Positions 32,288 to 40,315 of a stretch of DNA of 64,000 bases are shown piece after piece (positions within the stretch are counted from its first letter, which is position 1; every line of letters begins with the position of its first letter). A model generated the notes under the pieces. That model was not told the DNA's origin, did no database searches, and saw only the letters and a list, made by a program, of their open reading frames with translations. A program made the position numbers and the translations under genes. The stretch is from Ilyonectria destructans (taxonomy: Eukaryota > Ascomycota > Sordariomycetes > Hypocreales > Nectriaceae). Location: positions 124,001-188,000 of the forward strand of contig JAHEWK010000024.1 in NCBI GenBank assembly GCA_020740775.1, written 5' to 3'.

Positions 32288-34881
32288 ATGACCCAAGATT
32301 TGGAAAAGTCCCGTCAGTGTGCGGCCCGCGCGGCCCGTGCCTATCTCTCCGGCGACTACGTCACACGTACAACGCGGGGGAACGCCGCACCTGCCCGCAA
32401 GCTCTCAATCCTTGATGTCGCCGCCTTACACCAAGCCAGCGGGCCTCTTACGAAGAAATATATACGGCTGTTAAATGAAGGAAAGGCTCTTCCAACTAGC
32501 AATAAGGGCGGCAACCCAACTGCTCTTACGCAAGCTGAAGAAAAGGCACTGGTTACGTACATCCGCACTGCCGAAAAGAGCGCATTTGCAGTCACGGAGG
32601 CCACCATCCGCAACTACGCCAATTTCATAAGGAAATACCGTATCAAAGGCCCTGTGACGCCGGTCTCGAAGTCTTGGGTCAGGCGGTTCAAAAAGAGGCA
32701 TCCGGAGCTGCAGTGTAAGGCGCCAAAAATCAAGGAAATTGCACGAGCTGGAGCTGAGCTTGATATTGAAAGACTAGAAGCTTGGTTTGAAGAATATGCT
32801 GCAGTCCTTCAGGAGCTTGGAATTACTCCAGCTAATTTATGGAATTTTGACGAGACTCCCTTGCAAATAGGGTGGGTTGACTCTTTTATGAGGATTTTTT
32901 CGACCCGGACCAGGAAAAACACTGTGAAGGAACGATCATGTGACTTTCATACTTTATGAATAGTCTCACTTTATGAATATTGTGTAAATAGCTTAAGTCA
33001 GAGCTTTCCTTAGGAATCTCTTTCTCTCCTTGTAAACAATCATTTTACCCAAGTCGCACCTGACCTCGTTCGTGCTCTTGTACCGTCACAAACACAAGGC
33101 CAGTGACTTTTCAGCCGGGAAATAAAGAGTCATTAACATCAGTAGATGCTATCAATGCAGCCGGCCGGGCTATTCCTTCCTTCCTTATCCTCAGTGCAAA
33201 GGTATTACTAGAGGAATATGCCCTAGCTGATATCAATGAGGAAGTGGTCCTCACACAGACCTCCACTGGCTTCAATAACGCCTATCGAGCTCTGCAGTGG
33301 CTACAGCACTTTAATCGTCATTCTTTTGCCCTGAGCGATGACTTCAAGGGCTTTTCTATCGAGACCTGGTTCGGTTATGACTCTGATTTATCTCGCAGCC
33401 AGTGGGATAAAAAGGTAGCTTACGCAAAGTCATATATGACCCGGACGATAAAGCCGGTATTCCGGCTGCTAATGATGGATGGGTTTTCTGCTCATGAAGA
33501 CCCTGAATTTATCTGGTATTGCAATAAATTCGACATCATCCCTTTCCGGCTTCCTTCTCATACCAGCCATCTATTGCAGCCTCTAGATGTTGGTGTTTAT
33601 CAGCATCTAAAAAGGGAACAACGTAACGCCCTTAATGACTTTATTATGGCCGGCGGTATGCGAATTACTCGATATGACTTCCTCAATCAGTGGGACCGGC
33701 TTTACGATGCAGCTTTTCGGCCCTGTTATATCTTTGCTGGCTTCGATAAATCAGGTCTTATGCCATTGAAGCCAGAGATGGTATTAGGACCACTACGTCG
33801 GACTGCTTTGGATCTCGAGGAGCCCTTATTTCCTAAGCTTCTTCAGAAAGGAACAGTCTCACCAAGGAAAGCAAAGAGAGACTTTGCAACAATAGGAAAT
33901 AAGCTCGATCTTCTAAGCAGCCCAACGAGGGCTAAAGTTGACGACGTTGCTGCCTGCCTTGACCTCGCTATTATCACTCAATCGGCCTATAAGCAGATAA
34001 TTTATCTGCAACGAGAGCGTATTCGAGTTGAAGCCCGCCGTACGAAGACCCTAAGACGCATCCGGGTTGACGATGGAGCCTTTACTATAGCTCAGCTTCG
34101 TGAGAAGGTTGCTGACCGAGGCTATGAGGAATGGGCTAAGGAAGCCAAAAAGCAGGCTCGTCAGCAGGAAGCCCAGTGGCGTAAGATGAGGCAGGAAGAG
34201 GCTGCTAAGGAAAAGGCTGCTAAGGCAGAAAAACCTCGCCTGTACGGTCGAGCTGCTGCAAGGGCAAGGGAGGCACGAGAGGCAGCTGAAGATGTTGAGT
34301 TAGAAGAATATCACCAAAGCCTCATTACGTCAGAGGAGCTTGAGATCGTTGAGAATGCAAGGCGGCGATGGAATCAAGCTGACGATAACCAACGAAGCTT
34401 CTATTATTCGACATTTTCAAAGCCAACGCTGGATGCTATTCCAGAGGTTGCTATGTGGTTGCAAAGCCGGGCTACAATTATATGTGCCCCTCTTATAAAC
34501 CACAGTGCAGATGAGGCTGACAGCACCGACGAGGCTGACAGCGCTGACGGCTCCGACGATGTTGTAGATGACTTCCTTTCCGTCGCCTCGTCATTGGAAT
34601 TACCGGTCTTGCACAATGAGGAAGACTATGATAGTGATGATATTGAGATTATCACTAACACGCAGATTGATGCTACAATGCAGTCTCTTTCAAATATCCA
34701 ACAACGGGCAAATGAGGAAGAAAATAGAGCTCAAAGTCAGCAGCAAATACACACAGAGAGCTATGGGGGGTTTGGTTACGAACGCATGCGTAATACCTAT
34801 TCACATGACGAAGATGCTGAGCCCTCTATTATGGTAGGAGGCCGGCAAATTCGGGTCCCAAAGGTACGGCAGCGGGGTTAG
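32288..34881 (+). pseudogene. Pogo/Fot DDE transposase, interrupted by an LTR-like element
   Basis: The frame runs from ATG 32288 to 32922, is broken by the element 32923-33090, and resumes at 33096 after the second duplication copy; the sum is 807 codons. Residues 1-160 are a CENP-B-type helix-turn-helix pair (KLSILDVAALHQASG, then WVRRFKKRHPEL). The DDE_1 core follows: NFDETP (first Asp, about residue 197), LLMMDGFSAH (second), and LLQPLDVGVYQHLK (third). The C-terminal 250 residues are basic coiled coil (EWAKEAKKQARQQEAQWRKM) and then acidic. No other lesion was found, so the gene was probably functional until the LTR-like element entered. Confidence 0.88.
32923..33090 (+). repeat. 168-bp LTR-like element, family A copy 2
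   Basis: TGTGAAGGAACG...ACCGTCACA flanked by the perfect 5-bp duplication AACAC (32918-32922 and 33091-33095). Removal restores the Fot transposase frame (AGG AAA AAC ACA AGG CCA). Ends, length and duplication fit a solo LTR or a very short LTR-type nonautonomous element. Confidence 0.85.
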
Positions 34882-35141
34882 GGTCAGGGTTCAATCAGCC
34901 ACAACATTTTAGTCTTTGAAGAAAAACGTGATGGGACCTCAGTATCAATTAATCAGATGTATGCGATTCATATAGTATTTTTATTTTTATTTTATAACTT
35001 CAAATGAATGTGGTGACTTACACCAAAGTGGCAGGAAGCGGATACGCAAGTGACGCAGATACGGGTTGTGATACCACCTCTCCGCCAGGAGAGGTGGGGG
35101 CCTTGGCCGGGCTTAGTCAACCCACCGGGTAAGCCCCCCTA

Positions 35142-35348
35142 TTCTATAGCAGCAGCCATAATGGTAAGCAAGAAGCAAGATGAAATGGATATTTCCCTTT
35201 TCCTCCTCTCCCCTCTTGTAAGCAGATGTTGGGGGATAGGAAAGATCTTGGGTCAAGGAGATTGACACACTTGAGGGAGGGCGAGGAGGAAGGGGGAACA
35301 TCCATTTCATCTTGCTTCTTGCTTACCATGATGGCCCATGCTATAGAA
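35142..35348. repeat. Hairpin MITE next to the Fot element
   Basis: Arms 35142-35190 and 35301-35348 are imperfect inverted repeats sharing ATGGTAAGCAAGAAGCAAGA and a TTCTATAG outer end; about 110 bp of purine/pyrimidine-biased sequence separates them. It could fold into a single long hairpin. No coding capacity. Confidence 0.6.
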
Positions 35349-35361
35349 GGGCGGGGGGTCT

Positions 35362-35466
35362 ATATAATAAGGTAATCCAGTTTAGGGAGTTGTGGTTTGT
35401 TGAAGGGGAGTTTGTAATATTCTTTGCTATATGACTATACATGTGATTTCTCTAGTCTAAGCTTAC
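35362..35466. repeat. Inverted partner of 31848-32104
   Basis: GGGGAGTTTGTAATATTCTTTG and flanking blocks are the reverse complement of 32028-32100, followed directly by GATTTCTCTAGTCTAAGCTTA, the complement of 31848-31864. The Fot element and the hairpin MITE therefore sit between two inverted copies of one older repeat. Confidence 0.6.
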
Positions 35467-35511
35467 CTGATTATACTTTATAAGTAGACTAGATCCCCAA
35501 AGTAGAGGAAT

Positions 35512-38500
35512 TCATCCTTCACCCTCCCCATCACCACTAACCCCAGAATTACTTTCTATCCCAAACTCAGACCCAGACCCAGACTCAGACTCAGACTCAG
35601 ACTCAGACCTAGATCCAGACTCAGACTCAAGGTCCACCATAGTAATATTATACTGTGGTGGTTTTGTTTGAGAAAGAAACTGCCGAAGTAAATCTGGGTT
35701 GTAGTTAATTGATCCCATCAGCGCGCTTCTAGCTTCAAGATGACTGCGAAGACAATTATATTGGTTTCCACCATTGTGTAATTGACGTTGAATCCAGTTG
35801 CAGTCGCGATATATATCTTCAGGTAGACCAGGGAGTGTGTTTATCATATCAATAAGGGTAAAGATGGTATTGCGAGTAGGAAGGAGTAAAGTAGGTCGGC
35901 TCACAGTAGATGCAAGCAGTGCAACTGGGATCCTCGGCTCATCCACTGGAATGCGAAGCAGGTTGTGGTCATCGGCCACATCATTTATATCCCATGGCAC
36001 AAGATGACCCAGGCCCTCCGCCAGAGCACCCCACTGAGGACCCATGAGGATGGCGATACGGGGCAGCGCCCGACGACAGCGGCGCTGAATGATCGGGTCC
36101 TCTTCCAACCGCAGAGCGCTGGTCTGGACCATGACCTTCTGCCATGTACCATAGGCTGCTGCCTCATACAGCTGAAAGGTGCGGGCCGAAAAGGCGGTTG
36201 TTGGCGTTGACGTTCCGGAAAGGCCTTCGGGGTAAGCATGCTGGTTGGGGTAGACGGAGGCGAGGGGGATAGTGTGGTTGTTTAGCGGAGGGGAAAAGTA
36301 TGGGGCCCAGTACTGGATGCAGAAGAAGCTCGGCTTGCTACGATACCAGGTATCCCGGCCGTGAATGGTGCCGACCTCCTTTGAACGGTCACTATTGAAG
36401 GCGACGAGAATATAGCGGCCAATGTGGTGCCTAAGCTGGTTGTCAAAGGATCCGGCAATGGCCTGAAGCGGTGCCCAGGTCTGGCGCATATCCCGATATA
36501 GCTGGAGAAATTGGTTTCCGTGCCAGGTCGGCGGCCGGGGATGATCGAAGAGGAGCGAGAATAAAAAGGCGGACCAGCTGTTGTTGGGCGGCATCCACTG
36601 ACGGCGGCGTATGGTCATCCAGCGCGGGATCTCATCAGGAAGGCCGTTAGACAGCGGTGTATCCCGTTGCACGTTTTCATCGCCACCATTTTCATCGCCA
36701 CCATTTTCATCGCCGCCATTGTCATCACCAGAATCATCATCATCTATCGTGATGGCTTGCTGTGCTTGCATATACCTTTCCCATGCCTCCAAATAGATCT
36801 CCCAAACCATCTGCGCTGTAACGATGCGACCTCGATCCTCGCCCGCCTCTTGACAAGCCTGATGTAGCCGATCAAGCCTTGGCAGATTAGCTCGCCCAAA
36901 GCGATGGCGCACCTTGTCCCAGAAGGTAGCCATCTTCTGAAGGAAGTGCTGGTGGTAGGATCTGGCAATCTCCTCGGCAGCCAGCCTCGCTGCGTCCCCC
37001 GCCAACGCCACCGCCTCCGCCTCGTTGCCATCCGCAAATGCACGGTGGGCTGCCTTGACCTGGTTCTGGAACAGATACTCGAGAGTGACGTGGGAGGCGG
37101 TGAGGGCCTGTATGTTGGGTTGATGTAATAGAGGAGCTTGTAGCGGACTTCGGGGAATATAGAGCTGAATTAGGTATTGGAGGGCAAGGTGGCCATGCGG
37201 CCAGCTTATGTGGGACTCGGGGATCCAAAGCATTCCATGGGCGTTAATGGGGGAAGACAAGCCGAGCCCGCGGCGTTCCTTGCGCTGCCTTCGACCTCCG
37301 CCGGCCATCTGGGCCACCGTCCAGCGAGAGAGCCATATCCAGTTGTCAGAGTTCACCTGCCCCTCGCTCGCAAAGTTATGGAGAAGCAGGCGACAGAAGA
37401 GTTGAGCAGTATAAAAGCCCAGGATCTGATGAACGGAAGAGGTTAGATCCTTGTCGGAGTCGACATGATCAATTGCATCGCTTGTCTGATCCACAGTAGC
37501 TGCAGCCGGGACCGATGCCTGGAGAAAAATGTAGTCAAGAGGCAGGATGAGGCGAGCAGCTTGTGTAAAGATCAGATCGTTGATATCCTCGGTAGGGATA
37601 ATCCAAAAAGGGCAATCCTGCCCCGAATCCATATCCGCCTGGGGTAGGCGTATCGCCTGGGTGAGAGGGCCAGTATAAGGGCTCTGATGGGGTTCAAGGT
37701 CGCCACGGTGCCACATGTTCAGAACGGTATCAAGCCGAAAGGTCACCTCCCTGCGAATGCCGTAGTTGGCTAGGGCCTGTGGGTCAGAGATGGCTCGAAG
37801 ATGCCGCTTGTTGGCCTTCCACGCGGACAGAATGGAAGGACGGCGCAGCTGTATGTTGGGGGCCCGGTGGGGACCCTGGTGTACAGAGGCAAGTTGTTGA
37901 ACCATGTGATCATCCAGGGCAAGCATGGAATGGAAGCCGGAACCAAAGAGTCGATAGCTACTTAACATAACCCCGAAGAGCTCCTTGTTGCAGTTGTAGG
38001 CCTTGGCACGTGGAACGCCCAGATGTTGTGAAAAGGGGTGGCCTATATGGGAGAGAGCGGAGGTAGCCCGGGCCTTGATCTGAAATGTGCATACATCACG
38101 GAGGAGGAAAGAGCAAAAGCTTGTATATCGGAGATCTGCCGCCCCTGAGTCCGGGCTTGTGCATAAGAGTTGCTTGTACAGATGCTGGCTGCACTGGCTC
38201 TTCCAAAGTAATGTCCAAGGCGACGACTGCAGCGGTGGTGGCAGAGCAATGTAGTCACGAGCACCAATGTCAAGCCAGCATGAATGCATGTCCAGCTGCG
38301 AAGGATCCAAACCAGTCAGCACAAGCTGTTGGAAAGCAGTAAGGGTTTCATCCAGACTGGGCCTTCCAAGGGTGTTCTTTAAATCATGAGATTGGAAGAG
38401 TAGGCGCGGGTTCTCAAAATAGGCCACGGACCGAACATCCCGACGGCTCAAAATCCGCACCGAATTGCATTTGTCCACAACAGAAGCCCAGAAGCGTGCG

Positions 38501-39891
38501 AGGTGCTGAGCGGAGATACTGTAACTCAGTCGGAAGGCCCGACCCTTGTCTTCAGCCTTCCACCGGCCCTGGCCAGGATTTTCATGGAAGGAGTATGACT
38601 TTGCATAGAGCATGTCATACGTACGGGGGATCTCTTGACGAGACGGGTCGGGAATGGTCTCATGGACGGCCGGGAGGATGATGCGGTCGTACAGGTCTTG
38701 CTGTCGTTGGCTGGAGAGGCCATTGGACTTGGCCGGCACCCTGGCTCCATCCTTGGCTTTTGGGCCGGGAAAGAAGAGGAAGACAGAGAAGCGAACGGAG
38801 ACGGAGGTGTTGAAGGTGCCGAGAAGGATATGTCTCGTATGCGGGAGATCTAGGCCGTGGGGCTGGATGACCTGGTCGGTCTGTATGTTCAACATAGAGG
38901 ACGGGAGGAAGGTCAAGCGAAAGTCATTGGGGGCTCGGATGGCAGCAAGGTCACTTGCGCCAATCCAGACGCTGTCGACGTCCCACTGGCGTTCCAATGT
39001 AAGCTCGGCGCGCGGCAAGCAGTGCTGTGTTTTGTGAAATGACAGCGGATGGGTTGGCTGATCGGATAGGAAGCTTTGCCAGTCGGGGAAGGAGGTGCGA
39101 GCTGGATGGTCGACGCCTTCACCAAAGATGGCCGACAGGGGTGGCAGGAGGCTTTGGAGGTGCTGTACCATCTCCCGGATTGTATAGGACTGCTCGAGCA
39201 TCTGGCTGTCCTGGAGCCGGCTGTCTCGAGAGTGGTGGGGATCGTGGCATGTAAGGCTGAAGAAAGTCTGAAGTATTCGACGGTATGTACTGCCTTGCGA
39301 CTGAAGGAAAGCAACACCTCCTGGCCTCTGTTGATTGTGGATTGCAACGAGAAACTCATCCAGGCAGGTGTTGTGGTGAGGTATAGGAGTAGGGCTAGTA
39401 AACGATTCCCCTGGCAGCCCAGGTCGGAAGGGAGAGCTGCCACTTGTTGAGTACGGTGGATTAGGATGCATGCTGGACATATCCTCCACTATAGCCGCCG
39501 TCCCTTCCGCCACAGTAGGATCTTCCTCGGCACGCTCAGGTGATACGGATGGCATCTGGCTGCCGATACCTATAGGGTCGTCATTATCATCATCTTGAAT
39601 ACAGCCAATGGAGGGACGAGGGTAAGATTGCGCATCGCGATGCACGCCTCGGTGCCTGACGAGATCCCCTGGCGTATACGCTGTCGCTGCTGCTTCTGCT
39701 GTAGCCTTCGCCGTTCTTTTCGGTCTGCTCTTGCAGCCGTGGAGAGTGCACGGCGACCCATGGCGGCAAGCTGGCTTAAGATTATGTATTATTTTCATTC
39801 CTCCCCTCTTCACTATTGTGTTTTGTTTACAGCTCCTGTCCTGTACTATATCTGATGCATGTTTGCTTTTGTGAACCCCTCTCTGGTTCAT
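35512..39891 (-). CDS. Very large unrecognised protein (1459 aa), copy 1
   Basis: One uninterrupted 4.4-kb frame without introns. The N-terminus has a Cys/His cluster (ACRHGSPCTLHGCKSRPKR, about residues 41-60). Conserved-looking blocks shared with copy 2 are NCNKELFGVM, NYGIRREVTFRLD, NWIWLSRW, KERRGLGL, GMLWIPESH, YIPRSPLQAPLLHQPN, GRIVTAQMVWEIY, and GRYILVAFNSDRSKEVGT with WAPYFSPP. Residues about 1075-1095 are GGDEN repeats and the C-terminus is an acidic Ser-Glu tail. There are no membrane segments or nucleotide-binding motifs and I know no named domain. A long intron-free frame among transposons suggests a mobile-element or selfish-gene protein; the low divergence in aligned blocks suggests selection. 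The start may be the Met at 39891 or the one 31 codons later (MKIIHNLKPACRHG). Confidence 0.7.
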   Translation of the reverse strand: MNQRGVHKSKHASDIVQDRSCKQNTIVKRGGMKIIHNLKPACRHGSPCTLHGCKSRPKRTAKATAEAAATAYTPGDLVRHRGVHRDAQSYPRPSIGCIQDDDNDDPIGIGSQMPSVSPERAEEDPTVAEGTAAIVEDMSSMHPNPPYSTSGSSPFRPGLPGESFTSPTPIPHHNTCLDEFLVAIHNQQRPGGVAFLQSQGSTYRRILQTFFSLTCHDPHHSRDSRLQDSQMLEQSYTIREMVQHLQSLLPPLSAIFGEGVDHPARTSFPDWQSFLSDQPTHPLSFHKTQHCLPRAELTLERQWDVDSVWIGASDLAAIRAPNDFRLTFLPSSMLNIQTDQVIQPHGLDLPHTRHILLGTFNTSVSVRFSVFLFFPGPKAKDGARVPAKSNGLSSQRQQDLYDRIILPAVHETIPDPSRQEIPRTYDMLYAKSYSFHENPGQGRWKAEDKGRAFRLSYSISAQHLARFWASVVDKCNSVRILSRRDVRSVAYFENPRLLFQSHDLKNTLGRPSLDETLTAFQQLVLTGLDPSQLDMHSCWLDIGARDYIALPPPLQSSPWTLLWKSQCSQHLYKQLLCTSPDSGAADLRYTSFCSFLLRDVCTFQIKARATSALSHIGHPFSQHLGVPRAKAYNCNKELFGVMLSSYRLFGSGFHSMLALDDHMVQQLASVHQGPHRAPNIQLRRPSILSAWKANKRHLRAISDPQALANYGIRREVTFRLDTVLNMWHRGDLEPHQSPYTGPLTQAIRLPQADMDSGQDCPFWIIPTEDINDLIFTQAARLILPLDYIFLQASVPAAATVDQTSDAIDHVDSDKDLTSSVHQILGFYTAQLFCRLLLHNFASEGQVNSDNWIWLSRWTVAQMAGGGRRQRKERRGLGLSSPINAHGMLWIPESHISWPHGHLALQYLIQLYIPRSPLQAPLLHQPNIQALTASHVTLEYLFQNQVKAAHRAFADGNEAEAVALAGDAARLAAEEIARSYHQHFLQKMATFWDKVRHRFGRANLPRLDRLHQACQEAGEDRGRIVTAQMVWEIYLEAWERYMQAQQAITIDDDDSGDDNGGDENGGDENGGDENVQRDTPLSNGLPDEIPRWMTIRRRQWMPPNNSWSAFLFSLLFDHPRPPTWHGNQFLQLYRDMRQTWAPLQAIAGSFDNQLRHHIGRYILVAFNSDRSKEVGTIHGRDTWYRSKPSFFCIQYWAPYFSPPLNNHTIPLASVYPNQHAYPEGLSGTSTPTTAFSARTFQLYEAAAYGTWQKVMVQTSALRLEEDPIIQRRCRRALPRIAILMGPQWGALAEGLGHLVPWDINDVADDHNLLRIPVDEPRIPVALLASTVSRPTLLLPTRNTIFTLIDMINTLPGLPEDIYRDCNWIQRQLHNGGNQYNCLRSHLEARSALMGSINYNPDLLRQFLSQTKPPQYNITMVDLESESGSRSESESESESGSGSEFGIESNSGVSGDGEGEG
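36671..36725. repeat. 15-bp tandem repeat encoding GGDEN
   Basis: About three and a half 15-bp units (CATTTTCATCGCCAC) give the acidic GGDEN repeats in copy 1 of the large protein. Confidence 0.8.
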
Positions 39892-40315
39892 TAATGAGCT
39901 AATACTTTATAGATGACTAACCCCTAGCTTTACAATTTACAACCAATTATATACTAAATAGAAATAGCAATTATTTATTTAGCGCCTATACAGCCAAGGT
40001 GAAACCTACACAGACGGCCAATGCCGGGCATCCGGAGGCACGGGCGCCGGGTATTATCCGGGCCAAGGCGTATAACTGCTGTTGGATACGCAATTTGCTG
40101 TATGCAATAGCAGAAGTAATTGATCAAATGATGTAAATTGATGTGATTGTCCTGCATTGATTGAGGGTCATAGGGGTCCTATTTTATACTCAAAGGGATC
40201 TAGATCAGGGTGTCAAAGGGAGACGGATCCGGCGTTGTTATGATGCCGGATCCGGCTTATTACCTGATCCGGCGTTCCGCATCCGGCGTTCCGCATCAGG
40301 TCGTCCGGATCAGGC
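39892..40315. promoter_or_regulatory. Head-to-head intergenic region with ATCCGG site cluster
   Basis: This lies between the divergent starts of the two large-protein copies. Bases 40224-40316 hold a cluster of GATCCGGCG/CCGGATC sites (40225-40236, a GCCGGATCCGGC palindrome at 40245-40256, 40266-40276, 40281-40289 and 40304-40313), including a direct repeat of ATCCGGCGTTCCGC. Two more partial sites (GCATCCGG, TATCCGGGCC) lie at about 40028-40065. It could be a shared bidirectional control region, or the subterminal repeats of a transposon. Confidence 0.5.

Larger units (their letters stand above)
32105..35129 (+). mobile_element. Fot/pogo-type Tc1-mariner transposon with 96-bp TIRs
   Basis: Perfect 96-bp terminal inverted repeats at 32105-32200 and 35034-35129 start CCCGGTGGGTTGACTAAGCC and are bounded by TA on both sides (32103-32104, 35130-35131), the mariner/pogo target. 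Each TIR has an internal palindrome of about 24 bp centred on CTGGCG. The element carries one transposase gene, interrupted by a 168-bp LTR-like insertion; without it the element would be about 2.85 kb. Confidence 0.93.
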
